DNA of 64,000 nt from Clostridiales bacterium (lineage in GTDB: Bacteria; Bacillota; Clostridia; Lachnospirales; Lachnospiraceae): assembly GCA_020859985.1 (NCBI GenBank), contig JAJBVD010000062.1, positions 79,155-143,154 on the forward strand, read 5' to 3'. Made by a program: the position numbers and the translations under genes. Shown here piece by piece: positions 52,840 through 62,353 of this stretch. The notes beneath the pieces are model-generated. The model searched no databases. It was not told the DNA's origin and worked only from the letters and a program-made list of their open reading frames with translations. The stretch's first letter is position 1. Every line of letters begins with the position of its first letter.

Positions 52840-54297
52840 TTACTCATTCTCCCTATGATTCAGAACAGAGTCATTATTTCTTGACACCACATTTTTAAAT
52901 TTGGCACATACAGGTTTTATGTAACTAAAGTTAAGCGTAAAGAACAACAGAATGCCCGCAAATAAATTCAGCCAATTCAGCCATGGGATATTAATGTATA
53001 CACCAATTGTGAAGTAGGCGACCAATATAAGATACGCATAACATTCTTTGCTAAACCTGATTCTCAGTTCTTTTTTTATATCGTAATAACGAATTGATAC
53101 CAAAACTATATGAGAAATAAGTGTAGAAATTACGGCTGCCCACAAACCGATCACATTAATAAACACTAAATCAACGATAAGATTTACTAACGCCGCTATT
53201 GCCATTGTTGAACCACTCTTCTTAGGTTTCATTTGTGCAATATATATACCATCAAAGAATTGCGCAATTACCAATATTAAAATTGCTATCATTAAAATTG
53301 GGGATAAGTAATAACCAAAGTAATACTCCTCTGAATAAAGGATTTCGAAATAAAGAAAGTTTGCACTCATAATCAACACAACTATGCTTGTCATTATTCT
53401 CAATATCGTATTTAGGATTTTATTATAAAAATCCTCTCTATCATCATATGAATTACTTTCAATCGAAGACTCTTGCCATGAATAGCTAAACTGCCCAAAT
53501 ATTTGCTGGCATAAATTAGGCAGCTTGCTAGTAACAGACAGAATTGCATTTGCCTCCGTCCCAAGGAATATACTAACCAGAGTCCTGTCTGACACATTTA
53601 TTATCCACCATCCTATAGCATTCGGGAGCATTGGGATCGCGTATCTATACATTGTATATACAACAGGTAATTTAATGGCTTTCAAAGTAAAAAACTTATA
53701 TATTCTGTTAGCAAATAACATATAAATAACGCTTACTATATAGCCATTTGCATATCCCAACAATAGCCCATATATTCCTGCATTAAAATTCAATATAAAA
53801 ATAGTTGTAGAAATTGCCATTGTAACCGTGAATAATATATTAGCGATAGCAAAATTTGGTATTTTCTTTAAACCACGAGTTATATTTGTAAACAAAGTAA
53901 AAAAAGTTTCTGCTATAATCAAGATACAATAGCATCGTATAAGAAGCGATTTCCCAGGAAAAACGCAAGATAATATGGCAGATATAATAATACAACCAAG
54001 CATGCAGATCGCATGAACCATAATGGATGTAGATACAACTTCTTTATCATTAATGCCCTGAGTATCTTCTGCCAGGTAACGGAATGTAGCGTCTTTTAAG
54101 TCCAGAGTAATAAGTGGTCTGATGAGATTCAAATATGTAACCAGTAAATCAAAAGTCCCATAATTTCCCTGTGAAACCCATCTGGTAAATAAGGGAGTCA
54201 TGATAAACATGATACCTTTTGTACACAATGTCCCGAGTGTTAATATCGATGTGTTTTTTGCCAGTTTTGTTTCACGCTTGTCATTCAAAGCTTTCAC
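52840..54297 (-). CDS. wzx: Wzx-type polysaccharide flippase
   Basis: A 485-residue polytopic membrane protein of the MATE/MVF superfamily with about 12 helices. It starts KNTSILTLGTLCTKGIMFIM, the standard flippase opening. It moves lipid-linked repeat units across the membrane. It starts 3 nt after the preceding stop. Low GC. Confidence 0.88.
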   Translation of the reverse strand: MKALNDKRETKLAKNTSILTLGTLCTKGIMFIMTPLFTRWVSQGNYGTFDLLVTYLNLIRPLITLDLKDATFRYLAEDTQGINDKEVVSTSIMVHAICMLGCIIISAILSCVFPGKSLLIRCYCILIIAETFFTLFTNITRGLKKIPNFAIANILFTVTMAISTTIFILNFNAGIYGLLLGYANGYIVSVIYMLFANRIYKFFTLKAIKLPVVYTMYRYAIPMLPNAIGWWIINVSDRTLVSIFLGTEANAILSVTSKLPNLCQQIFGQFSYSWQESSIESNSYDDREDFYNKILNTILRIMTSIVVLIMSANFLYFEILYSEEYYFGYYLSPILMIAILILVIAQFFDGIYIAQMKPKKSGSTMAIAALVNLIVDLVFINVIGLWAAVISTLISHIVLVSIRYYDIKKELRIRFSKECYAYLILVAYFTIGVYINIPWLNWLNLFAGILLFFTLNFSYIKPVCAKFKNVVSRNNDSVLNHRENE

Positions 54298-54300
54298 TCC

Positions 54301-55523
54301 TTATTTTAACAATATTCTATCGGAAACAGCTTGATATACGTTTTCACAATAACAAGTGCCCACCAATTCCGGGTTTTCACATAATTTCCATACTTCACTT
54401 GAAAGCCCTCCATCATCCCCTGTCTCCATCATTTGAATGATTTTTGTTGCGGCAACATTTACATCATTGCAAGCATAACGCTCAAGCAAACTCTTCCATT
54501 CGTCATATATTCCCTGAACATCATCCATTTGTTTGTAATCTGGAGCAAATATAAGAGCAGGTTTTTTTTGCAGACAAAAATCAGTAATTGCACTTGAGAA
54601 ATCCGTTATCATACAGTCTGATGCTGCAAGTAACTCTTGAACAGTTGATATTTCGTCATCAGAGAACAAGTAAAACGGAGGCTGTATCGTGTTTTCAATG
54701 CTTATTCTGCATAAATAATGTAATTTCGCAATAAAACGAATTCTATTGTTCTTTAAATAATCTACAAACTCCTTATTTTCCATCAATGCATACATAAAAT
54801 TTTCGACAACAGAATTTTCATACTGGCGAAAAGTCGGAAAATACAAAATGTATCTGTAAGCATCGGCATTATCCATTGAAAAGGCCATTGAAGGTAATAC
54901 TCTATTTTTGAAAATATCGTTCCTAGGCAAACCAGTAATCAAACACTGATTGCTTTTTAGTTTAAATGTCCTCATCTCCAATCTCTTATACAGATCCGAA
55001 CCTGCAACAATATAATCCACATGAACATCGTTATAAATTTTATCCTTTATCTTTTTGCATATTCGCTTGATTTTGTTTCCATTTTTATCACTAGCATAAA
55101 AAGTTTTTTTCATTCCCTGCCCATGCCACAGAGCCACTATTGTAGCCCCATGAGCAAATGATATTGGTGCGATATCATCCATTCCATTCGTAATTAAACA
55201 CACACCTGCTTTTAATTGTATATTGAATCCTTTTCTGGAATTTTCCAAATATGCTTCATAACCAAGTTCATTTAATTTCTTTTGAATATCATCTCTATTG
55301 GTTATCCAAATACACCTTATTTCTGGATGTTTCTCAACCATATATTCGAATAAAAATTTACTATTATCATCGTATCGATTTCCTTCCCAACAACCAAAAA
55401 GCCATATTCTTTTATCCCTAATAAAATTTAATTTTAACAGATAAAATAAAATAGCATTTGCAAACCATATACTTCTTTTTTTTGCAGTACTTTTTTTTGT
55501 CTTTCTAATGATTCCACAAGCAT
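54301..55523 (-). CDS. CDP-glycerol glycerophosphotransferase family protein (apparent frameshift near start)
   Basis: The clear ORF (from 55341) begins inside the protein; the same frame upstream encodes KRIWLFGCWEGNRYDDNSKF, the usual start of this family, but has no start codon. An ATG at 55523 with AAGGAGCGG upstream is in another frame, and an eight-A run at 55491-55498 or 55476-55483 would have to gain one A to join them. The rest has VALWHGQGMKKTFYASD, TGLPRNDIF, YFPTFRQYENS and SDCMITDFSSAITDF, typical of TagB/TarF-type enzymes that attach glycerol- or polyol-phosphate. Confidence 0.8.
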
Positions 55524-55646
55524 CCCGCTCCTTATATAATAAGACTTTATGTGATTTGATTATTTTGTTACTAAACCAATCTTTTCAGTACTCCCCATTT
55601 GCTGACATCCCGTTTCGTTCATCACTAGTGTGGTTCATATTAATTT

Positions 55647-56912
55647 TCAAAGCATTAAGCCTTTATGCTTAACTATTGTAGTATTTACTACAGCTAAAAT
55701 AAATGGAATTAGTACAGAAAATTCAAATATATTTTTTACTAAAGATATTCCAACCGAATCCCTAAAAAAAGTAAACATCAAACATGAACTAACCATACAA
55801 TAAATAGTATTATTCAAATATCCACTAGATTCCTTTTTCCTATATAAGTTTCCCATATATAATCCAATCATATAAAACAGTATAATTGATCCTATCAAGC
55901 CCATGTCAGCATTATATGATGTAAAAAAATTAGTTGCACCCAATGGTTTCTCCACATACGGTGCTATATCTTGTACGGATAATATAACTTTTTCTTTGTT
56001 TGGAAAAAAAACGCTTGGTATAAGTGAAATAAATGAACTTAATAAAACCTTTGGAAAGGCTATCATATTTGATAAAGTAGAGCCTTTTAAATATGTCACA
56101 AGACTATAGCTTGTATATATAGGTTCTTGAAGGATTCCATAAAATATTCCAAACAATGACACGCCCTCCAAACCTTGTAATCGTACAATCCCCCATGCTC
56201 CTATAATTATTATCATTGCGATTAATGTAATAGCAATAGATCTAATGCTAATTTTCTTTCTAAAATTTGAGTAATATATAATAAAAGCCACGATATTACT
56301 TACAACATATAATCTTCCACCCATTGATAGAAGTAAAACAGCAAAAACAAAATATGTAATAACCCATTTCTTATTAGTTCTCAAACTGTACCCCGATAGC
56401 AAACACATGAGAACAACAGAAAATATAATAGTAACATAGGCTGAAAACATTCCCTTCCAGGAACTACTTTCAACTGCATAGCCTTTAAACAAATAACTTC
56501 TATTCATCCAAACAACTATAATTCCTAATAATAATAACGGAATATAGTACACAGTTTCACTACATTTAATTGTAGTATAATTTCCTTGTTTCAATATTCT
56601 TTTTTTCCACAAAAATCTAATTTTTGTATTACTTCCAAGAATGAAAGCCATATACATACTAAAAGACATAAGTAAATAACCCTCGATTTTTTTTTCGGGA
56701 ATGCTATTATATATATTTATGACTTTAATATAAACACTATCGTCGAAAAATATCCCCAACTCAAAAATAAGGACTGGTAAAATAGCATAATATAAATATC
56801 CGATTGAAAAACACGTTATATGATTGATAATCATTTTTCTCTCTTTCAATGAATATTTTATAATTACTAAAGTAACAATTAACAATATTCCTATCTCAAT
56901 AAAGCAAATCAT
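55647..56912 (-). CDS. wzy: Wzy-type repeat-unit polymerase
   Basis: A 421-residue membrane protein, about 11-12 helices, with a larger loop before the last third (LQEPIYTSYSLVTYLKG, GATNFFTSYNADMGLIG), matching the O-antigen polymerase-like family. Sequence conservation is low, so the call rests on topology and position between flippase and glycosyltransferases. Very AT-rich. Confidence 0.78.
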   Translation of the reverse strand: MICFIEIGILLIVTLVIIKYSLKERKMIINHITCFSIGYLYYAILPVLIFELGIFFDDSVYIKVINIYNSIPEKKIEGYLLMSFSMYMAFILGSNTKIRFLWKKRILKQGNYTTIKCSETVYYIPLLLLGIIVVWMNRSYLFKGYAVESSSWKGMFSAYVTIIFSVVLMCLLSGYSLRTNKKWVITYFVFAVLLLSMGGRLYVVSNIVAFIIYYSNFRKKISIRSIAITLIAMIIIIGAWGIVRLQGLEGVSLFGIFYGILQEPIYTSYSLVTYLKGSTLSNMIAFPKVLLSSFISLIPSVFFPNKEKVILSVQDIAPYVEKPLGATNFFTSYNADMGLIGSIILFYMIGLYMGNLYRKKESSGYLNNTIYCMVSSCLMFTFFRDSVGISLVKNIFEFSVLIPFILAVVNTTIVKHKGLML

Positions 56913-56979
56913 AATTTATTTCCTATCAATTAATTTCGCAGCTTAGTAATTCGTAAAACCATTTTTAGGCAGCTCTTCT

Positions 56980-58158
56980 TCAATTATCCTCTTTCCTACT
57001 TTCTAAAAGCATTCTCATGACCATCTCTGCCCCCTCATCTACAGTAATTGATTTAATACATTCCTCTGTTCCTAATTCACAATATGGTAAATGACAAGGT
57101 TTACACGGCACATCTTGCGCCACGATATAGACGGAAGCTGCCCCTCTGGGACTAAAGGCCTTGTCATCCACCGGTCCAAAAAACACTGTTGTAGGGATGC
57201 CATATGCTGCAGCAAGATGACCTGCTCCACTATCATTACATATCATATAATCACATAATGCTATCCTGCCAATATAGGTATCTAAATTATCATTACATAA
57301 GATAGTAGGCATTCCTTCCTTAGATATACTCTCATTCACTTCAGCAGCTATTTCTTCCTCTTTGGGCCCGCAAAATACTAAAAAGGAATATTTTTCCTTG
57401 TTTGGCAATCGCTCTATAACCTCAGAAATCATCTTTGGATATTCTCGAAATTGTTTAATTCTTTTGCTTGCGCCAGGATGTATTCCAATTATGGTTTTCC
57501 CATACAATTGATTACTTTTCAAAAATGCTTTATTATTTTCTTTTTGCTCATCTGTCGTTTTTAATATAGGTCTTCTCAAATCATTAGTACTTAGGAATCC
57601 AGCCGATTCCAACAAATACAATCGTCTATCTATCTCATGGTCTGGACTTTTGTCATATTCAACGCTGTCAGTCAGCATATATTCAGCAGACATAACATCA
57701 TAAGAAAGCTTATGAGTACTTTTAATGAAATGCATAAAAAAAATATAACGTATATCACCTCTCGGTTCAATTGCCAAGTCATAATTTATATAATTTACTT
57801 CAACAATAGTCCTAATAATAAGTTTAATATTTTTTATCCAGGAAACAGGATTAGAAAGAATTTTAATACCATCAAATTCTATAAATGAATCAACAAGATT
57901 CTGTTTAACTAGTTGTTTTTTTAATAATGAATTTCCTACAACCGTTATCCTAATATAAGGGTTATTATATCGTATTGTTCTATACATGGGTATTGTCATT
58001 ACATCATCCCCTATCAGATTGAAACCAAGTATAATGACATTATTAATTTTTAATATATCAATATTTTTTGACGCTTTCTTTTCTTTTACAAATAGCTTAA
58101 GAAAACGATTAATGATGCTTAAATACTTTATATTATTTTTATTAAAATTTCCATTCAT
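56980..58158 (-). CDS. Glycosyltransferase family 9 (heptosyltransferase type)
   Basis: A 392-residue GT-B enzyme. IGIHPGASKRIKQFREYPKM, FLVFCGPKEEE and CNDSGAGHLAAAYGIPTTVFFGPVD are the GT9 hallmarks. In Gram-negative bacteria GT9 uses ADP-heptose; together with hldE and hldD this strongly suggests heptose is put into the polysaccharide. Cytosolic face of the membrane. Confidence 0.9.
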   Translation of the reverse strand: MNGNFNKNNIKYLSIINRFLKLFVKEKKASKNIDILKINNVIILGFNLIGDDVMTIPMYRTIRYNNPYIRITVVGNSLLKKQLVKQNLVDSFIEFDGIKILSNPVSWIKNIKLIIRTIVEVNYINYDLAIEPRGDIRYIFFMHFIKSTHKLSYDVMSAEYMLTDSVEYDKSPDHEIDRRLYLLESAGFLSTNDLRRPILKTTDEQKENNKAFLKSNQLYGKTIIGIHPGASKRIKQFREYPKMISEVIERLPNKEKYSFLVFCGPKEEEIAAEVNESISKEGMPTILCNDNLDTYIGRIALCDYMICNDSGAGHLAAAYGIPTTVFFGPVDDKAFSPRGAASVYIVAQDVPCKPCHLPYCELGTEECIKSITVDEGAEMVMRMLLESRKEDN

Positions 58159-58182
58159 ATAAACCTTCCAAGTGTTCTTTAA

Positions 58183-59022
58183 TCAGCTTCTATCTAATTT
58201 CATTTCAACACATATTTCATTTAATATTTTTTTATTTTCTTTTTTTCTCTCTTTATCAGCTATCCATCCGTATTTGTTAAAATACTTGCACGCTGATTTA
58301 ATATGCATTTTTAGCATATTAAAGTCCTTATACGATTCTCTTCCATGGTCATGAATGATTTGCACGTATGGGTAATAAATTGTTTTCCCAATTCTATGCA
58401 ATCTCCGTATTAAATCAAAGTCCTCACAATACATAAAAAAATTTTCATCAAAAAACAATTCATATTTTTCCAGCGTTTTTGTACGCATGAACATAAAACA
58501 TCCCGATAAGCATGGCGGATTTATAATCCTGTTATATCCTGAATTTCTCAATACATACCTGTCATTTAACTTCTTGAAAATCCCTATATTCGGCAAAAAT
58601 CGTCTGAGCATTAAGTCAAAAGGGGTCGGCAATAATTTGCAAAGATATTGTGTTTCTCCGTTTGGATACATAACCTTTGGCAATATATAAACAACATCTG
58701 GATTTTTGTCTGCGTAGTTTATTAATGCGTCTATAATGGCTGGATTAAAACACAAGTCAGGATTTAACACGATATGATATTCTGTTTTTTCTTCTATTGC
58801 TTTTTTTATCCCTATGTTATGTCCCTTTCCATAGCCGAGATTTTCTCCGATAAACATATACTCTACATATGCCATTTTTTTGAAATATTTGTATTCCGGA
58901 TGCTGAGTCTCGGAATTGTCTATGATATAAAGTTTTCTGTTTTCCGCTGGCGCGTAGCTTAGTATCACTTCCTGAACTTGCTGCATTTTCGTATGATATA
59001 AAACAATCGAAGCCGATATCAT
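58183..59022 (-). CDS. Glycosyltransferase family 2
   Basis: About 279 residues, GT-A fold: ASIVLYHTKMQQVQEV, YIIDNSETQH, GENLGYGKGHNIGI, VLNPDLCFNPAIID and FFMYCEDFDLIRRLHRIGK, resembling rhamnosyltransferases. It adds a sugar to the lipid-linked chain. Start uncertain: 59022 has AGGA nearby; 59058 is longer. Confidence 0.87.
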   Translation of the reverse strand: MISASIVLYHTKMQQVQEVILSYAPAENRKLYIIDNSETQHPEYKYFKKMAYVEYMFIGENLGYGKGHNIGIKKAIEEKTEYHIVLNPDLCFNPAIIDALINYADKNPDVVYILPKVMYPNGETQYLCKLLPTPFDLMLRRFLPNIGIFKKLNDRYVLRNSGYNRIINPPCLSGCFMFMRTKTLEKYELFFDENFFMYCEDFDLIRRLHRIGKTIYYPYVQIIHDHGRESYKDFNMLKMHIKSACKYFNKYGWIADKERKKENKKILNEICVEMKLDRS

Positions 59023-59070
59023 TTTCTTCATTCCTATCTGCATAGTATACAATTTCATTATGTCATTCTG

Positions 59071-60531
59071 TCATGTCGTTTCATTTTGCCTCTCTGATGC
59101 AAGATCCACTTCATCCTCTATTCTAGTTGTCCCTCGCTTTTGCATAAAATTCGCTCTTTTTTTCTCCATCTCTCCTGCTTTGTCAAACCCTTCCGTGCTT
59201 TCCTTTTTCAGCATGGTTTGCACAGTCATAATCAGCAGTTTGAAATCCAGAAAAGCAGAGTAATTTTCTATGTACATCAGATCCAGCCGCAGCTTGTCAT
59301 ATGCGGAGGTATTGTATTTTCCGTAGATCTGCGCATATCCTGTAAGTCCGCCTTTTACCTTTGTCCGCAGGACGAATTCAGGAATCTCTTTCGAGTATTC
59401 CTCCATATGCTCCACTCGTTCCGGTCTGGGGCCTACCCAGGACATATCTCCTTTGAGGATATTTAATATCTGCGGCAGTTCATCGATACGTGTTGCTCGT
59501 ATGACCCGTCCGACTTTTGTAATTCTTGGATCGTGGTCAGTGGCCGGGATGGATTTGCCGTCTTTTTCTGCGTCTTCGATCATGCTGCGGAATTTCAAAA
59601 TATCAAAAGTCTTACCATTTCTGGTAACTCGTTCCTGCCGGTAGAAAACCGGGCCGTGATCCTCGTGTTTAATTGCAACTGCAACAACCGCCATAAGCGG
59701 AAGCCCCGGTATCAGAGCGATCAGGCAAAGAATGATATCCATTGTCCGCTTCACAAAGCGCTGTGCCGGATTTAATCCTTTCCCTTTAACCAGATAAAGT
59801 GGTGTGTCGAAGAGGTTGATTTCCTCGCCGCCTCGCTGGATGATGTCGGAGATTTTCGGGACGATGTAGGTTCTGATTTCGTTTGTATAGCAGTATTTCA
59901 AAATGTCGTTGCGGATTTCGGCCGGTACATCGTTGATAATGACCGCATCATGCTTCATGGCTTCTTTGCAGATGGCCTCATATCCTTCCTCATAGGAAAC
60001 AACTTTTGTGATGACATATTTATCGGGGCGTTCGTCCATTTTAAATTTCATGTCAACCGCTTTTTCCGTTCCATAAATCATTAACATGTCCTTTGGAACA
60101 TACATCCTGTGGTAGAAAAAGGTGAACACCCAACAGCTTCCAAATGTCAACACAAAATCCACGCCTGTCAGCATGAGTATCGGCACAACATTCAGGAGTT
60201 TATTTCCTATCAGACTAAGCTGCAGATAAGTTACAAAATTTACGATAACTACAGCAATCCATTGAGATATAATGATTTCCGATAGCCTTCTATGACCGTA
60301 TTGGTAACCATCACTCATATAGAGAATCACAAAAAGTATAATTATGTACACCAATGAAAGGACGATTTTGCCGTTTCCCCAGTAAAAAGGATTGCCTTCA
60401 CCTCTGTAGTTTGTTTTCCATGTAAAATAGTAAACAACTGTTAACAGCAGTAATTCAGCAAATCCCTCAAACTTCCTGATTACCCCTTTTAGATCAGAAG
60501 CATCTATTTTTTTTCTGTTATGTTCTTCCAT
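59071..60531 (-). CDS. Undecaprenyl-phosphate sugar-phosphotransferase (initiating)
   Basis: A 486-residue PHPT-type enzyme with an N-terminal membrane block (about 25-150) and a CoA-binding-like region. The C-terminal catalytic part has KRTMDIILCLIALIPGLPLM, GPVFYRQERVTRNGKTFDIL, FRSMIEDAEKDGK and GDMSWVGPRPERVEH. It puts the first sugar-phosphate on undecaprenyl-phosphate. First gene of the operon; RBS AAGGATGAG. Confidence 0.93.
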   Translation of the reverse strand: MEEHNRKKIDASDLKGVIRKFEGFAELLLLTVVYYFTWKTNYRGEGNPFYWGNGKIVLSLVYIIILFVILYMSDGYQYGHRRLSEIIISQWIAVVIVNFVTYLQLSLIGNKLLNVVPILMLTGVDFVLTFGSCWVFTFFYHRMYVPKDMLMIYGTEKAVDMKFKMDERPDKYVITKVVSYEEGYEAICKEAMKHDAVIINDVPAEIRNDILKYCYTNEIRTYIVPKISDIIQRGGEEINLFDTPLYLVKGKGLNPAQRFVKRTMDIILCLIALIPGLPLMAVVAVAIKHEDHGPVFYRQERVTRNGKTFDILKFRSMIEDAEKDGKSIPATDHDPRITKVGRVIRATRIDELPQILNILKGDMSWVGPRPERVEHMEEYSKEIPEFVLRTKVKGGLTGYAQIYGKYNTSAYDKLRLDLMYIENYSAFLDFKLLIMTVQTMLKKESTEGFDKAGEMEKKRANFMQKRGTTRIEDEVDLASERQNETT

Positions 60532-60612
60532 AACTCATCCTTAACCTCGTGTATATTTCTTATTCTGCTGTTCTATTCGCTGCCATATTTTCCGTATCCA
60601 TTCACAGAAATA

Positions 60613-60646
60613 CCCCCCCAGCCGCAAATTCTGCAGCCTGGGAGGG
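60613..60646 (-). promoter_or_regulatory. GC-rich hairpin in the polysaccharide operon leader
   Basis: Minus strand CCCTCCCAG and CTGGGGGGG, extended by GCTGC/GCGGC, forms a stem of about 14 pairs, 82 nt upstream of the sugar-transferase start, followed by TATTTCTG. It could be an attenuator or the RNA site of LoaP. The rest of 60532-61297 shows two operator-like palindromes and, at 60573-60812, a 79-codon ORF of unclear reality overlapping this hairpin. Confidence 0.45.
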
Positions 60647-60965
60647 TCTCTCTTTCATTTTCTTTATTCAACGTATAGCTTCGCCATACCGCCCATATGA
60701 TGCGCAGCACCTGTCTTTCTATATCGTCCGAAATGTCCGATGGCGGCGGAGCGTCACACCGTTCATACCCGGAGTCCTGTCTGTCATTATTCGAGGATAG
60801 CAATTTTTGCACATCCTGCTATTAGGCCGATACAGCCGTTTTCCTAACCCATTCGGGCGGATTCGCGGCGTCTGCATGAGATCTTTTTATGGCAATATTA
60901 GCCAATTAGCATTCCGTTTGTTTGCCCGTTTTTCGTCTTTTCTGCACAATTTTTATGGTGTCTTT

Positions 60966-60984
60966 TGGTAAATGAAGTATACTT
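60966..60984. repeat. Half copy of the 34-bp palindrome
   Basis: TGGTAAATGAAGTATACTT, the same half as at 61247-61280, 280 bp away. Confidence 0.6.
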
Positions 60985-61246
60985 TGTGTACCAGAAAATA
61001 CTTGCAATTTCTACATGGCAGGTGTATAATTTCGCCGTGGTTGGGTAATACACATGAAAATTTTTTTGATTGATGCATTTTCAACAATTTTATGACATTT
61101 AATACCGCTTCGTTTGTGAAATAAGCACAGAAAAAGGCGCGTATTTACCGGATTCTCAGTAATCACACGCCTGATTCTCACATTTTGAGGTGAAGCAGCA
61201 GCATTGATGAAATCTTCTTGAAAATAGCAATATTTGAGAGATTTTT

Positions 61247-61280
61247 AAGTGGCAAATGAAGTATACTTCATTTACCACTT
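61247..61280. repeat. 34-bp near-perfect palindrome
   Basis: AAGTGGCAAATGAAGTA joined to TACTTCATTTACCACTT; only one pair of positions breaks symmetry. It lies 18 bp from the end of the DegT/resolvase chimera. Its core is GTATAC. Confidence 0.7.
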
Positions 61281-61297
61281 GGTCAAATTGCCGAATT

Positions 61298-61576
61298 TTA
61301 TGCCTTTCTCTTTTGCCGCCGCGATTCTTTCTTCCTGACATCTGTGGATTTTTCACGTTCCAGCTGCGCGAACCCGCTCATCACGGTGAGGATGATGGCA
61401 TACTTGCAGCCTATTTTCTCTGCCGTAAGATGCTCCACTTCATTGATATTCGCCTCAACGGTGGACATCCAGTTGGTCTCATAGGCTTCCGCCATGTACT
61501 TCAGTTCCTCGCCATGCATGGTTGGGGAACAGAGCCAGATTTTATTTTTAAATGGTGAAAACTTTTTCCTAATCAT
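61298..61576 (-). pseudogene. DegT-type aminotransferase start joined to a resolvase fragment
   Basis: MIRKKFSPFKNKIWLCSP, MHGEELKYMAEAYETNWMST and EHLTAEKIGCKYAI are the first ~60 residues of a PLP sugar aminotransferase (DegT/DnrJ/EryC1). It then switches to ILTVMSGFAQLERE, part of a serine resolvase, and ends in a Lys/Arg tail. A recombination scar; neither protein can be functional. RBS GGAGAAAAA is retained. Confidence 0.72.
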
Positions 61577-61613
61577 TTTTTCTCCTGCTCCTATTTTCTT
61601 ATTTAAGCGCACA

Positions 61614-61640
61614 AAAATAAGAGTCATCCCTGACTCTCAT
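61614..61640 (-). terminator. Terminator of hicAB
   Basis: AGAGTCA/TGACTCT with loop GGGA on the minus strand, then TATTTTTG. About 35 nt after the hicB stop. Confidence 0.7.
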
Positions 61641-61673
61641 TTTTTGTATGCTTAATTCTGTTTACAGCAACTT

Positions 61674-62018
61674 CTATCCCTTCTGCAGAGCCAGCTCATC
61701 GCTCACTGCCTTTTCTACAAAGCTGTTTAAACTAATCTGATGTGCAGCAGCAAAAATAGCTGCACTTCTGTGTAAATCCGGCGAAATTCGAACATTAAAG
61801 CTGCCTTTATACGCTTTCTCTGGAGCCTGCCCTTCAGCTTTACACAATTCCAGATAGTCATCTACCGCAAAGTGAAAATCATCTACCAGTTCTTTTGCAT
61901 TCTGTCCCTCATAAGAAATCAGCGCACGAATACCCATAACCTTTCCATAGAAGACACCATCTTCCTCAGAGAACTCTACGCTTCCAACATAACCCTTATA
62001 GCTTATCGTATTGTTCAC
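61674..62018 (-). CDS. hicB: HicB family antitoxin
   Basis: A 114-residue antitoxin with a partial RNase-H-like domain (YVGSVEFSEEDGVFYGKVMG, FHFAVDDYLELCKAEG) and a C-terminal ribbon-helix-helix (FNVRISPDLHRSAAIFAAAH). It neutralises HicA and binds the operator. Overlaps hicA by 4 nt. Confidence 0.9.
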   Translation of the reverse strand: MNNTISYKGYVGSVEFSEEDGVFYGKVMGIRALISYEGQNAKELVDDFHFAVDDYLELCKAEGQAPEKAYKGSFNVRISPDLHRSAAIFAAAHQISLNSFVEKAVSDELALQKG

Positions 62019-62269
62019 AGAAGTCCCTCCTCCTCTAATTTTTCAATCAATTGCTTTACCTGATATTCCAGCAATTCTTTCCGTGGATGTGGCTTATGAA
62101 GCAAAATAGGCGATCTGCCATCACAACTGAATTTTACTCTGGACCCACTCGTTTTTCCTTTATCTGAACGTTCATAGCCCAAATAGCTCAATAGGCGTTC
62201 GGATTCATCGAAAGTAAAATCTTTTGGCTTTGATTTCAATTTCTCAATCAGCTTCTCCTTTTGCCCCAT
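62015..62269 (-). CDS. hicA: HicA family mRNA interferase toxin
   Basis: An 84-residue dsRBD-like toxin: LLSYLGYERSDKGKTSGSRV, LLHKPHPRKELLEYQVKQLI. The likely active His is in LHKPHP. It cleaves mRNA when not bound by HicB. RBS AAGGAGG. First gene of the pair, with its own promoter (62291). Confidence 0.9.
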   Translation of the reverse strand: MGQKEKLIEKLKSKPKDFTFDESERLLSYLGYERSDKGKTSGSRVKFSCDGRSPILLHKPHPRKELLEYQVKQLIEKLEEEGLL

Positions 62270-62290
62270 CTGTTATACCTCCTTAAGGGC

Positions 62291-62340
62291 AATATACCAC
62301 ATGTAAATGAACATTGCAACTATTTTTAGTTGCAATGTTC
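62291..62340 (-). promoter_or_regulatory. hicAB promoter with perfect palindromic operator
   Basis: Minus strand TTGCAA (62314-62319), 17 nt, TATATT (62291-62296). A perfect 14-bp inverted repeat, GAACATTGCAACTA with its complement (62309-62340), covers the -35 box, suited to HicB repression. Confidence 0.7.
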
Positions 62341-62353
62341 TGCCACTGCCGAA

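Noticed and set aside
60573..60812. A 79-codon leader ORF before the sugar transferase
   Set aside because: GTG start with no well-placed ribosome-binding site and its 3' end is the GC-rich hairpin. Kept only as a note under the hairpin.
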